A stretch of 64,000 nucleotides of DNA from Sarcocystis neurona (lineage: Eukaryota; Apicomplexa; Conoidasida; Eucoccidiorida; Sarcocystidae). The position numbers were made by a program, and so were the translations under genes. Of this stretch, positions 49,402 to 63,500 are shown piece by piece. The notes under the pieces are model-generated. The model saw only the letters and a program-made list of their open reading frames with translations. It had not been told where the DNA came from and did no database searches. Location of the stretch: positions 294,581 through 358,580 of the forward strand of contig KL647322.1 of the NCBI GenBank assembly GCA_000727475.1. The letters run 5' to 3'. Every line of letters starts with the position of its first letter. The stretch's first letter is position 1.

Positions 49402-52400
49402 CTACAAAAAAAGGAAAACACAGCAAAGAGAGACGCCTCAGCCAGAGTGTGTACGTGCAGAAGCAGCAGCGGAGAGCCACACCAAAAAGCAGGCTGCCCT
49501 CACCAGCAGTAGTAGGGGTGCAGCCGCAGCGTGAAGCTTCATTCCGGCAGGCGACGCAACACAAGCTGCCGGGGTACACAGTCGAGCGAGCAACACGTGG
49601 CAGCCGCGAAGCGAAGGAGCGGCAAGAGCAGGACGTTCTGGCCACAGTAATTAGCAGCAGTTGAAGGAGCAGCGGCAGCAACCCCTCTGCGGCCACCCAG
49701 GCGAACGTACTACACTAGCAACGGCATAGATATCTACGAGCGACCCCAAAAACCGAAGAATATCCTCGATCTGCGGCACACTTTAAGGCTCGCAGCTGGA
49801 AGCAGGTCCCCTCCAACAACGACCATGAACAAACAGCAGTTCAAAGCAGCGCAGCTACGCAGATGGGTACACGCCACCAACAGCCACCGCGTTAGCGGCA
49901 CTTACGTTCCTAGTGGGAGCTGCAGAAGCCTAAGCGAGTATATTCACATCAGCAGCAGCAGCTTACGAGAAGCAACACCGTGCACAGGAGCAGTAACACC
50001 AGCAGCAGAGATCATACACAAAATGGCAACAGCTACTGCTGCTGTTCGACATGAGAGTGAATACTCCTTTCAGAGCGAACGCAGCAGCGGCCGAGAGCCA
50101 GAAACCACAGCAGCACCGTGTAGCAACTCCGCTGCACAGAAACAACGAAGACAGCAGGGGCAGGAACCACTGCCGTGGCTCACGGAGAAAGTCGAACGAC
50201 GGTGGCTGGCGGCAGACTGTTGGTGTGTCTGAAAACGTGTAGACACGAGTGCCTGGAACGCAATATAATTGTAGGAGTGCTACTGGAGAAAAAGTGGACA
50301 GCTGCCTTCCAGTTGCTAACATGGAAGAAGCGATCTAGGTATCTCACTTCGAGTAAGTAAACGTGAGCAGTTAAAAGAGCAACAATATAAAGACGCCACG
50401 TGGGTCCGTGGAGCCGTGTACACGTGAACAGAAAAATTAGCGAGACCTCCAACAACGATAAAAACAGAAGAGAAAAGTCGGTGTCTTCAGTTTTTATGTG
50501 TCCCCTACGCATGAGATCCTGGTCTCCACCCACATCCCTGTAAAGCGACTCGCGTTTCTCCGTGATCAGTCTGGAAAGCCTGGAGCCTTCGAATGGATAC
50601 GTGTCCTTCATGGGATGTTATTCACTAACGAAACAGAAAAGCTTCCTGCAATCGAAGGACAGCCCCTGCATACCAAAACAACCGGAAGCAGCCACCAAGT
50701 ACGCTGCGCACTCGCGGTACACCGTATTAAGTTTGACTACTATACAGCATTACACGATACGGTGATCCTGAATGCCTGTACATGTACACTATCTACACTT
50801 TTTATACGCACACAGTGTGGAAGACATACTAATTTGCCAACGGAAAGTACTTTTTTGCTATCGTCTCCAGTTGCCCGTGTCACTCGCTCAATACGCTGCA
50901 CAGCGGATACGGCGTTCACCTGAATTCTACATACAGCGGGGGACGTCTGGAGCTTGTGCACAATAAGGCAAGCCAAACCTACAAGTGCCTCCTGCAAAAT
51001 GTTCCCAGTTTACGCGTCAGGCTTATGCGGACGCAGGGGATTTGCGCCGTGTTGAATTCACACAATGGTGCTCGCGACATCGAAATAATAACATGGAAAG
51101 TACTTCTGTCCACTTAGCAACTGATAAAGATGATCTCTCATCAGCGCACACACGCACACAAACACCACTACAGGTTCCGTTTACATACATGTAAACATCC
51201 AAGTATGTGATTATATATTTAAACATCTGCGAGATATGCCTTCCAGATAGAAGCAGCAGTTTTACACCGTACTGCTGCCTCGATAGTGGAGGCAAATAAG
51301 GGCACAGTTATGCCGTTGACGACGTATTTGTACGCGTATCTGTACATCCTCTTGCGCGGGCCGTGTCCATTTACGGGTCCGGAGGACGCAGGAGACACGC
51401 GGACAAGTATTTGGGTTGATGTTTTATATACTTGCGAACGCCTGCACAAGAGAGCTGGCATGATTTCCACAAGCTGCCACGTGCACACAGGCGCGAGCCC
51501 ACGCACATATATGTGTATATATATATATATACATACATACATCAATTCAAGACGGTTACGGCAGACCGACACCGGAAAACGCGGTCGTCCCCACTCCGTG
51601 TCGCTTGCCACAGTGAAACTACACGAACACAGTAACGGAGCAAGACCGGGGGAACTACATACGGAAAACACATTCACCAGCACTTTTGCATGTATGTCTA
51701 GAAGCCTGCACTCCTTTTCGCACACCTGTGTGCTACATAGGAAAAAACGCTCGCCTTGCGAAGATATGATGGTGCAGGTGGTCCAGAAAACTTCCAACTT
51801 CAAAAATGTGGACAAGAAAACCATTTCCAGCTGAAGCCTGACAACGCGTTTTTCATTCACGTCTCAGTACGTCGAATGAAAATAGTCGCGACCTCCCTAG
51901 TGGACCAGTGTGCGTAACAAGAGTGTGCACGTGTAAAGGTAGACTGAACAATTTTCAAAACGCACTTACTGAAATAGGAGCCTGGTCGTGACGCAGCGCA
52001 GTGCGCGTTCAGCATAATTGGATGCCCTCGTTGGGTATCCGACACCGCTACGTGAAGGTGCCCTGTTTCAGCTCTGCCTCAGTTGTTTTAGTTGTCCGTT
52101 GACAGCCAGACACACACGCCACAAGCCGCCAGCTCCGACACTTCAGCTCGCGAGTTCGCGTACGTGATGGACGGCGGGCAACATTCGATCGGAACGAGCT
52201 GGCTTGAACAGCGGCCGTTTAGCCACGCTTCATCACGACGCCTGCTGGCTTAAACCCCACCTATTTCAGTTCGGTTACGTTTTTTCAGTTGCCGGTTGAC
52301 AGCCAGACACACACGTAGCCTCGCCACATGCCGCCGCATCCGTCACGTTAGTTCATGGATTCGCGTACGTAATGGACAGTGGCGAACATCCGACAGGAAC

Positions 52401-53402
52401 CAACTGGCTTGAAGAGCGGCCGTTTAGCAGCGCTTCCTCACCAAGCCTGCTAACTAAAATCCCATGTAATTCAGTCCCGCCTAAGTTCGTTCAGTTATCG
52501 GTTGACAGCCAGATACACGCGGAGCTTCTCCACATGGCGCCAGATCCAACACTTCATTTCTTGAGTTCGCGTCCGTAATGGACAGTGGCGAACATCCGAC
52601 AGGAACCAACTGGCTTGAAGAGCGGCCGTTCAGCAGCGCGTCCTCACCACGCCTGCTCACTAAAATCCCCATCTGCAAAAGAACCGGCGGCTCTTCGTAA
52701 AATGTTACAACTAATATACTGCTGGATTTTCGAACTGATGGGGGAGTTGAACTGAAACAATTACAACGCAGTAGGTCACCCTCTAAGCAGTAGCTGTAGA
52801 TGTGGGAACGCGAACCTATCTTGGGCATTACAACAGGAGACGCTACATGGCGGACGGTTTTAAGCACGCGACCTCTCCATTTCTTCATAAAGGTCTTTCA
52901 CCAATCGGAGAAATCGGGTGAAACCGTGTCAACAAAAGCGCTGACGTCGCGGTAGCCACTGTCGGTCGGCCGACGGCTGTTCGTTATGCGACGCGCGATG
53001 CATCATAATGCTCGAGAGATCGCTGCGACAAGAGTGTCCCTAAGTAAGAGTCGTTGACATCGACCTCTGTAATGGTGATGCGCAGTAGAGGGTGTTCACC
53101 CCTGGGTACGCTACTTCTGCTGATGTCGACTCCACTTTTTAGAGACAGCGTTTATACAGCGCTGAACGCTTCTGGCCAGTGCCACCTCTTTTGTAGCCTT
53201 GTCTTCTCTCACCGGCGGGCGGTGTAGGGAAGAGCCTCTAAGGAAGGCGATGACGACACAAGCTTCCTCGTGAGCTGGCTTCCGTGACTTCACCGCCGCC
53301 TGCAGGTGGTCGCTCGGCCGGCACCGTTATGCGAGCTTGAGCTTCTCCGATTGAGAGCAGTCCATGAACACTTCTTCGACGCGTTTTCTCCTCTAAACAT
53401 AG
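49402..53402. other. region upstream of the rhomboid gene
   Basis: It should contain the rhomboid first exon and promoter. A minus frame through about 49506-49695 ends at a donor with the phase needed by the exon at 49401, but it has no ATG. The stretch 49.8-50.2 kb is rich in CAGCAGC-type sequence. A 213-codon minus frame at 51219-51860 starts only with GTG and reads through a (TA)n run; I do not call it a gene. A three-copy tandem repeat lies at about 52079-52672. Confidence 0.4.
52079..52672. repeat. three-copy tandem repeat, about 200-bp unit
   Basis: Units are marked by TTGACAGCCAGA at about 52099, 52296 and 52502 and contain GCGAACATCCGACAGGAACC and GAGCGGCCGTT. Units 2 and 3 are much closer to each other than to unit 1. 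Intergenic. Confidence 0.85.
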
Positions 53403-56400
53403 CGTACGTTTCTGTGAAGTGGCGACTCTTCGAGACAGGCTACGAAGGCGCACCAGTGTGGGTTACAGTCGTCGCCGGATACTCGGCCTGTACGCGCTAG
53501 CCGGTAGTGTAATGGCTAGTGTCGCAAGGAGAGATACGCACTCACACCTGGTAGCCAATCGAAAAAGTCAAGTGTACAGGAGCATTGATGCCCGGGCGAG
53601 GACTTTATTGGAACCAAGCAGCAAAAGCCAACAAAGCGGTTTGAATGAGGACGTATCGAAAAAGCACTACGTCTTCACGTTATCCCAGCCGATATACAGA
53701 GAACCACTTGTGAGAACACTTCGATACGTATGTGGGGATTAAAATGTTAACTGTTAATGTTGCTAAGGGTCATGGTATTAAGAAATGTGTGCACACTCTA
53801 TTTTGATGCATCTTTTGAATGGCGGGCCTTCCAGAGCGCAGGGTTATGTGGCTTAGCATCGACGCTCGTTTCACGCCGAAGACGCCCCAGTGGTGGGTGA
53901 CTCTGACGGAGAGCTGTAACTGAGGAGGATTCCCAACGGGTGAGAAATTTTTTGAACGCAACCACGTAAGTATCTTTGGGCGTGTAGACCCCTGGTAGAG
54001 ACCCATACCATACGTCTACGGTCTTAACTGCGCCAGTGTCCTTCCCCACGTGCACGGAGGCGACAGGTGTGCATCTACGTATGTACGCGTGTATGAATCT
54101 CTATGCATCTGTGTATATACGTATATACACACATGTATATTTGTATAAAAACATCTACTCGCATCCACTGGCAGTGAGTGTATGCGGGAATGCGTATGAA
54201 TGCAAAAATCAGTGTGTGCGGACGTGAGTGTTCGGATGTTCGTTCCGACCCACTAAGGTTGTGAGCATCGAGGAAAGCGCGGTGTTCGTGTGTACGGTCG
54301 CACACGACAAGAGTACCACGTACAAGGATACAAGGAGATGCAGTCAAACAGATGGGAAAATGCCCAACGAAACGCTTTGTTTTGGTTGGCCAGCTGAGGG
54401 CAGTCGGAATTTGTTGACATCAGTTTTTGCGCCGTATCGTGCTAGCAGCACACAAGATCGCTTCTTGGGGATGAAGGAAGTGGATGCACGTGCCGTTAAC
54501 ACAGACTGCATGCGATTTTACTGGTTCGAATTCCCCTTGTTGTCAGCCAGGACCTCATCCCTGAATATATTTGCGAGGTATACCTGGGAAGCGAGCTGTG
54601 TTCACGTGTAGACACACCTAACCTGAAAGCCGCCGCAACTATCACCGAGTACGGCTATGTATGCACATATTTGCGTAATGGAAACTGGAAGTATATATGC
54701 GCATAGAAGTGTAATACACGAGGACAACTAGTCAACGACGGAGTATTTTTCCCACAGCGTGACACAGGCGCCATCATGAGTAGTCATACACATGCCAGCA
54801 TATACAAGACTGCGCGAATCATCATGGGCACAAGACGCTATACATTTGCATCCTAACGTCGACACGCCTACGCGTCCATCCGTCTACACGCCTCCACGCT
54901 TTTGTTCTAACGTGTACGATTGCCTGAGGAGGCAATTGTGCCCTTATCAGCTGATCATCCAAGAATCAGTAAACCTCTTTTGTGGACAGCCACTTGTGCG
55001 CCTTCTAAACTACTTGTTTTATTCAGATCCCGTCCCTGTCAACTACCAGACAGAGAGTTGTGACGTGCAGTGCCTGTGGGCCACCGTAGCACCGCGATGA
55101 TACCTGTAGGGCTCGTTGCACACGTGGACTTGCAGGGACGGGCATGCTCTGTTGGGGGTTGCCGCGTCGATTGGAGAAAGCGTGTGATTGGTGTCGTAAC
55201 GTAGAATCGTCACGTCGACAATTTTACATCTGAAGACACTGTACGCACCTAGAAGCTATCCTTTGATTTCAGAATCTTCCTGCATGTGCACACGTGTGCA
55301 CTGTCTTTGGTACTTCGTGCGTATCACATGTGTGCGTAACATGGTGGGTGTTCATATATTCCTGCGCAGGTTCCTGTGATACGGGCGCCTTCACACTTTA
55401 CCATCGGTGTTTGTACGTAACGTGGTGGGTGTTCATATATTCCTGCGCAGGTTCCTGTGATACGGGCGCCTTCACACTTTACCATCGGTGTTTGTCCCGC
55501 TGGCGAAAAGCAGCACTTGTGAATCTTATTCTCAATTCTCTGTATTATATATAGGGCTAACGATTTCCTCGACCGAATTCTCTCCCCTAGAAGCACTCCG
55601 CGTTGATAACGTGAAACCGGACTGGTTGTGTTTCGGATGACCACTTGAAATACTGCCGTGCTCAACGGGGTTCATCTGAACGAAAGTGAACGAAAGTGTC
55701 AAGTGTCATGCTATCTCTAGAGATCCCTCACTGCGTATCACATGTGTGCGTAACATGGTGGGTGTTCATATATTCCTGCGGACAGGACAGGACACATGAT
55801 TACGAAGCACTAGCAATATCCTGTGTGCATTTCGAAATAGGCGGTTGCGGTGTGCTGACGTTCATCCCGGCAGTTTCTGTAAAACGGGTGTCACGAAGTG
55901 TCTGAAGAGAACCCTGGAAGACCCTCTGCTACCTTTTGCAAACAAGTGTGTCTTCCTGATGTTGCAACAAACAAGGAAGGAACACCCAGCTATCGAGCGG
56001 GGACGAGATGAGGTAAGGAAGAGTGCGACACGCGTGGATTATGAATTTCTCTTGCTACAAGCGTCATTTCGGGTGAAGAGACACTGCCTATGTAATACGC
56101 TATCTTAACGGTCCCTCAGCTGCATCCACTACACATACAAATCCCCTCCTGACGACCATGGTAGTGAACCGTAAAACGCAAGGATGTGCCGTTGTGGAAC
56201 ACGGAAATCTCGCGGGTACCCCTCATACTGCATGCACCACTATGGCAGAAATTCAGGACCAACAACAGCACGCCGCTCACATCTCTTCAACTCACGCGTA
56301 CACCCAGACACACAAACTCACACACGAGCACAGACGCCTATATGTAAGAATACATACTCATATATATATATATCAGTACGTGGATACGTATGAACACCCG

Positions 56401-56643
56401 TGCTGAGAGAAAGTGACTGAGACGCGCTCTGCACTCCATTCAAGAGGCGTTCGCCCCCCCCCCCCCCGAACCGAAATTTCGCATGGAGTCCTTCAAACGC
56501 ATACTCCTGCCTACAGAGTAAATACTGCATTGCGCGAGCGCGTAACGCACCACCTGGGGCTGTTGCAGAGGTGGGTCCTCGACGCACGCTTTCAAAAGGC
56601 ACAGAGGGCACCTGCGCCCTGCTTCTGCCGATTTTCCGTTTAG
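53403..56643 (+). CDS. weak candidate spliced gene, unknown function
   Basis: Several coding-like pieces on the plus strand could form one gene. (1) 53403-53727, after TCTCCTCTAAACATAG and ending TAC|GTATGT, contains RRILGLYALAGSVMAS and HYVFTLSQPIYREPLVR; an ATG in it lies at 53512. (2) 55873-56012, ending GAG|GTAAGG, contains LEDPLLPFANKCVFLMLQQ. (3) 56569-56643, after GGGCTGTTGCAG, ends in TAG. Pieces 2 and 3 join in phase 0. Further frames at 54228-54611 and 54900-55100 might be internal exons. Nothing matches a family I know, and repeats lie inside. Low confidence. Confidence 0.25.
55320..55497. repeat. two-copy tandem repeat, 81-bp unit, with a distant third partial copy
   Basis: Units at about 55331 and 55412 are almost identical (GGTGGGTGTTCATATATTCC, then GATACGGGCGCC). 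A 48-bp perfect partial copy of the first unit recurs at about 55734-55781. Confidence 0.9.
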
Positions 56644-57570
56644 GAACAGAAGCAGCCGCAATATCCTTCCCTCAGTGTGCCTCTTCACCGACGAGAACAT
56701 TTCCCCTTCTTGCCGTACATGATTGAAAACCTGAACGGGCGCCCTCCAAAGAACTGCGATACCGTGACGACGTTTCGTGGCGAGGCTTTCATTGACAGTA
56801 GTTATCGAAATCGATCAAAAATTCCACCTCCGCTGCAAAGCAATCCGGATTTTCTTCCTGCGGGTGAGCTGGCACCTAGACAAGAGGAAACTGCCAATAA
56901 CTTTTTGTCACAATGTCTCTCCGTACGGACGGGGAAAAACGACTTTGTTTTTTCCTCTTGCAGCTAAGCTTGATTAATTCCTCCGTATACCTGCTTATTT
57001 CAGGTGACTGCTTAAGCTCTCATCCGCATGCTGCGCGTTACTACTACGTAGAATCGTACAGCGAAAAAAGGTGCGGCGCGCTGTGAGCTATTCAACCTGC
57101 TGCTGCTTGTGCTGCACTGGAACGTTTTACGTGACAGCAGCAGTACCTTGTCACTCACGCAGTCTGAAGCCCTTCTGCGGGTTTGCCGCGAAACGCCTGC
57201 GTTTCGTCGTATACTCACCGCCCCTCTAAAGTCTGGTCGTGGTGAATACCGTAAGTCGTGTCACGAGTACACCTACCTATACACATAGACATATACTCAC
57301 GCGTCGTGTATGTATCCTGTATACAAACATGCAGGTAAGTCCGGGTGTGTTCGCACGTAATTTTATACGTCTACACACATAAGCTGCACTCGTCTAGCAC
57401 CGTAGAGGTTGTAGCTTTCTAGTTCGGCGTTCGGGCTACACGAAGTGAACAGTAATTGAGTTGTGAACAATAATTCTTTGAGTTTCTGGTAAAGAAGAAG
57501 ACAATTAATTTGCAGCTGCCTGAAAAAGGCACTACCATTTTTGCCTCTCTGCATTCGTAGTGAACCAAAA
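56644..57570. other. intergenic region with one coding-like plus frame
   Basis: A plus frame at about 56677-56967 contains MIENLNGRPPKNCDTV and PPPLQSNPDFLPAG and reaches a GCGG|GTGAGC donor-like site at about 56863. It could be an exon but has no partner. A run of 14 C lies just upstream at about 56454-56467. The rest should be 3' flank of the minus gene ending at 57571. Confidence 0.4.
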
Positions 57571-60500
57571 TCAGTCTGCACTTTCATGATAAGTTGCGTC
57601 CGCTTTGTTCCCGTTCAAACGACGGCGACTGACAGGGCGCGTTTCCTCTTCTTCCGATTCGGCGGTGCCTCTGCGTTTAAAACGGTTAGCCCGCCACTGG
57701 CCCCAAACCTTCACGAGGAGCCGCTGAAGACGAGAGCAATCAACAAACATGCTCTACGTGCAGTCATATCTGTATATGCGGTCCTCATGTACGTATCTAG
57801 CTATCACTCTCTTTTCTCTACATCCACACGTACGTATATATACTGCACACATCTACTTACCAGAATACCTACACCTTCCTCACTTCTTTCTCTGTCCGTG
57901 TACCGATCCAGTTCTCTTACCCTCCCCACGTGACGCCCATCGTCCTTAAACGTCGGTTTCGTTCTCTATCTGTACACTATACAATGTGGACCACCCCACT
58001 GAACCTGCAAGACGCACCAAAGTCATCTAAAAAATTACTTCCATCCCCGCTTGTTTCCATTTGCGGTGGCCACTAGAAAAGCTCATTACCAGTGTGTGTG
58101 TGTGTGTGGAGAGGAAGAGGAAAATACAGAGAGCTCAAAAAAAGCTCTCTGGGATGCTTGCGGGTACACTTACGTGAGAACACACACTTTATTAAACCAA
58201 CGCATAGACGTACATATATCTATCTATCTATCTATCTATCTATATATATATATATGTATGTATATATAAACCTGCGTGCGTGTACGTATGCACACACACC
58301 CAGAGACACGAATACATGTGTGTGTGTATACAGCTTCAGAGGCGCAAAGCGACACAGACATCGATGTGTACTAGACACACAGAGAGATATGGAAAGGGAC
58401 ATACACCGGAAACGGATATATACGGAGAGGACGTGTCCACCTACACAGGGTATTATATGTAGACACGCGTGAGCGTGAATTTATTTTCCTCTGTCACCCC
58501 TCTTTCTTCTTTTTTATCTCTCTATCTCGGTATGTAGACAAGACCTCCACAGGTGACCGTGGTGTCCACCGCCAATGCACGGGAGATACCTAAACCTGCA
58601 CACACACTGAGCCCTCTAGAAAGTAACTAGGATATATGAAGAGAAAAACATCTGTTAATTATCCCCTTTCTCCTCTTTCTCCCTGTTTTTCCCTCTCCTA
58701 GATAAACACGAGACCTACGAAGGTGATTATGGCTGGCACGTCTGCTGCAGAGAGAGACACACCCACACATGTACAGACACACACACGTAACAGAATTTGA
58801 CCTGGGTGCATCTACAGTAGTGTACGGTGATAGAATCACGGGGTCTCCTACCGATTGCCCGCGTGCAGTCTCTCTCTCTTGCTCTCTATGTGTCTTTCTT
58901 TTTCCTCTCCCTGTGCGTAGGAAGTGGACACGTAGTTGCGAAGCAGTCGGTACCTCAATAGTGTGGTCATCTAAGTTAAAAGTTTCAGCAGCTCGTATTT
59001 CCTCTTCTGTCTCAGCAGGCAGCGTTTTGTGAGCATCAGGATTCTCTTGCGGAAGAGCGTTCATATCATCCTGCAGTCACATGCAGAAACAGGCGCAGCA
59101 CTCAGCGGCGAGCGAAGTGTGTCGCTACGATGAATAACTACACTCCCTCACGCCAGACAGACGCGAAAAATAGGAAAACGAGAACTTTTGTATACACAGC
59201 GCTTTTCCCACTTCTTCTCGCTCATACACAAGGCTATCGTTTCCGTCATCGAATATTTCCATAGCGGAAGCAGCAGCAGCAGCACCACCACCACCAAAAG
59301 AATATATGGGGTGGATAAGTACAGACAAAATTACCGTTTCAACGAATGGTCAGAGATAAACTGAGACACACCTCCTTTTATACATTTACCTATGTGCGGA
59401 TAAACTGCGTACTACTCGCGCAGCTCCTATATCGTCTTATATTCATAATAAACATGGCAGTACCAATTGTTGAAATGCATGCATCCCTGTAAGCTTAAAT
59501 CTCACCACGTAAGATCCTACGCATACATATATACATATATAAAGAGGAAGGTTTGTACTAGAGAAAGCTTTGTTCGAGAAAGCAGTGTCACCAGACATTC
59601 TCAATAAGGAGAAAGAGAAAAGGTCGATTGACAGCTGCAGATGTGTTGAGGAAGACGGAGACACGCACGTGCCCACCTGACGTGTAGAAGTGCCGGGGCA
59701 GGAACACAGGTGCATTTCCAGTGTGAAAATGAAGAAACAGGTGACCAAAAGACCACAATACTGCCTAGTAATAATCAGGATGCTTCAATAAAGACGGCGT
59801 CTCTGGAGACGGGACAGAGGCATACGTAGTAGCAATACTTCGCACGAGTAACACTCTATACCCGACTACGCGTACACATCTGGGTAGTTGTTGTGAATAG
59901 AGCAGACGAACAAAATAACGAAAAACCGACTGCACAGTCGCCAACAATCAGGAAGCGTTTAAAAAGTTGATCTAAAAACTGAAGCAAAGAGTTGAGAGCT
60001 GTCGTTACGCCGCACGGGCGGTAGACAATGATGGGGACAATTCGGGTGTACGTACACTCCATCACAGCTAGCAGAAACACCCTCATTAACACATGCGTTG
60101 TATGACGACGAAACAGCAACTGCGCAGTCGCCACCAGCGAATAAGAGTGAAAGAAAAGACGGCCCAAAAAAGGCTCAAGCAGGTAGTTGGCAGCTGCAGC
60201 TACACGCTGTCATCTGCAAACAAAGGAGAGGAAGGGAATGCTCGGGTGTACGTACAGTCCACCACGGCCCTGAGCTATGCAAACACTGATCAGCAGGAGC
60301 CAGGGGCATGCGGGTGTACGTACAGTCCATCGTGGCCCCGCGGCGTACTAACCAGCACGAGCCACGGATCATTCGGGTGTATGCACAGTCCACCAAGGCC
60401 TTGCGGTGCACAAACACTGATCAGCAGCAGCCACGGAACATCCAGGTGTATGTACAGTCCATCACGGCGAGAAGCCCCCCCCACTCGTGTCGTCTGGTGT

Positions 60501-63500
60501 ATGCGTGGAGAATGAGCCGCCGAAGCGTCGTTTACACACGACGAATACTGCAAGGCAGCAAGAGACGCAGCAATGCGTGTGTACGACATTTTCGTGTTCA
60601 CACCGCTCCGTACGCACGCTCGAACGCGACCTTTTTCTCTCTCTGTGTTTTCGTCTCTCTTTTTCTGGTCCCTACCAGCAGTCGTTCGTCGACCGTCGTG
60701 GGGATCAGTTTGAGAATCCGGTCGTGGTGTCTGTAAATGTAACTTTCCGTGCAGCCCACCAATTTCTCGTCGAACTCGTCATGCCAACGAGAAGAATGCT
60801 GCAGGACTCAGAGAACGCACAGGTCCGCTTTTCTCTCCCAGCAAACGTGTTTCCCACTTTCACTCGTGCGTGAGAGTAAAAAAGAAGTAACACGCCTCCG
60901 AGGCGAGTCAAAACTGTGAAACACGGCGACACGACACGAAGTTGACGAAAAGACGGGAACGGCACGCACAAATTTCGTTTCTCTTGCGCGTAAGATGCGG
61001 TCTCTCTTCTCTCCGCCCTGCACTCACCCAAACACACCTGCACGTCGGCGCCCTGCTCCCAATTTCAGATATATGTACTGCGCTTCCACAGAGAGCGTCA
61101 CTCCGCATATATAAGTGTGGACACTTGCAGGGAGAGAGCTACAAAGAAAGACACACAGGCCCGTGTACACCTTATCAGTGTGGAGACACCAAGAGAGAGA
61201 TACAGAGGAAAAGACAGACATTCATGCGAGCGTATATAGACACGAAGCCAAAACACCCGCCAAGACGACACATACGCACACATACGTGATGATGCACCAT
61301 TCCTCGGTGTCTACTTCGCTGCATCACCCGACCGCAGCACCTCACCAGGAAAAAGGCCGTTTACATCTCCCTCGATACGTGTTGTCGCTCTGTGCAAATC
61401 TACAGCGCTGTCCTTCCTCCATATCAGTATTTTCCTACGTGTGTTTACATAGAAACAAATGCGTGTTTCCACACGTGTCGAACGCGCAGTCGCCGCACAA
61501 GGGAAGACGCCGAAACGTAGCAGAAGTGTCTAACGTGAACGGACCAAATCGAAGAGCGGAGGTGTTCGACTGAAAAGAAGAACGGAGGACCGACAACCAC
61601 CACCACCTGTCGCCTGCATAGGGAAGAAAAGACGTGCGTTAGCAGCCCACTTATATTCTCTTTTGACAGCAAGGGGATGAGAAGGGGCAGCAAACAACAT
61701 TCACCGACGAAGTCTCCACAAGAAGAAAAAGGTGCCCTTCTCAACCAGGTGTGAAGAGAAATTCATTTTCTGCTCGTAGAAGAAAGAGCTCGCGTTATAC
61801 GTCTGTCGGCAGCACACACCCGTACGCACTGCCGAGGTCTAGCGAGCGGAAAAGTAGGAATTTCGCAACAGCTTTCGGATCTGTACTACGAATGTGTATA
61901 TTTTATATATTTGTGGGCTTCCGCGTAGGCATTGGCGGCTCTTGACTACAAATATAGATATACTTCTGCCCTCTACATATACGTGTATAGATGCGTGTGC
62001 GTGGATTCCGTGAAGATCTACCTGTGCCTTATATACGCAGTACGTGTAAAGTAACGCACGCGCTACGGACGACTCTCCTAATGCAACGTGCGACCTACGT
62101 GTGTGTCTTACCTATGTACACTTATTCACTTGGACGCATAGGACCTCCGCTGGCGGAGAGGTACAAATTCTCTTAAGTCCTCCACATATATATATATATA
62201 TATATATGTTCACACGTGTACGCGTCTATCCATATACACAAATGCGCATACATATGCATATATGTGTATGTGTGTGTAGAATATACTACACATATACAAA
62301 AGTACATAACGCACAGACACACACTCACACACACACACACACATACAAATACATCCATATGTATACAAGGATGTAAAGTAGCTGGCTGCCAGTCTCACTG
62401 CCGTGAATATACATGCATCCGTGTATATGCATATATATACACACGTAGATATACACACATACGTGTGCATGTGGATACATATGCGTGTACACATGCATGC
62501 AGATATATATATATATATATATACACATATATACATCTATCTATCTATCTATCTATCATCTATATATATATATATACACCTCTCTCTCGGAAATATATGT
62601 ATATCCGCACACATCTCTACATCTGGTCCTTTTGCTCTCTCCCTCTCTCTCCATATATACATATATATACATATGCGTATATATTTATATTGATACACGT
62701 AAACGTCTGTTTACAGATACATCTCTGCGCCTGTCTCTCTACATACATACACACACATACATGTCTACCTGCTTCTCTATATGTCTACACCTCTTTCTAC
62801 CTATATACACATATATATCTTTATCTACCTCTATGTGCATATATCGCTACATCTCTACATCTCCCTCCACAACTTTCTCTGTGTGAGTCTCCCTGTATGC
62901 ATCTCTGTCTCTCCGGATATCTCCCACACATTACTCTCTCTCTACATACACACATATAAATACACGCATATATACATACATACATACAAATATGCATATA
63001 TATCTATACATCTTTAGATATGTGTATCTCTTTATCTCCTTACATTTACCACTCTGTATGTACCTATGCTTACAACCTACGTAAATCGCTGTATGTATAT
63101 CCTTGATCAATACACCTATATACATATGTGTATATACCTCTTTCTGTCTATATCCGTAAATGGATATGTATATATAAAGATCCATACACGTACACACATA
63201 TAAACACACACATATCTTTCTCTCGCTATCTCTCAGATATAGCTCTACATCTCTCTATCTTTATACCCCCACGTATATATACACATGTCTCTCCCTCTGT
63301 CTCTATCTATTTCTCTATGTAGCTTTCCGTACACAGTTACATATATAGTTTCTAGCCGAGAAGAAGCCCTGTCACCGGCAAAGTCGTATCTCAGCTACTT
63401 TCTCTGGACACGCGTGGCCGCTTCTTTAGGAAAAAGAAGTAGCCTCCACGTTCTTCCAGAAGCAGCAGGAGGCTGGATTATCACCCGGTCAAGAAGCCGC

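Noticed and set aside
51219..51860. 213-codon minus frame
   Set aside because: It has a GTG start, reads through a (TA)n run and shows no domain or clear splice partner.
53500..53590. tRNA-like A-box (TAGTGTAATGG)
   Set aside because: No B-box or cloverleaf partner follows at the needed distance.
60487..60873. Plus frame containing NVTFRAAHQFLVELVMP
   Set aside because: It looks coding, but the minus strand at 60676-60798 gives a splice-bounded phase-0 exon that fits neighbouring exons, so the plus frame is taken as its shadow.
62216..62959. 247-codon plus frame
   Set aside because: It is composed of TA/CA/CTAT microsatellite translation with no domain.
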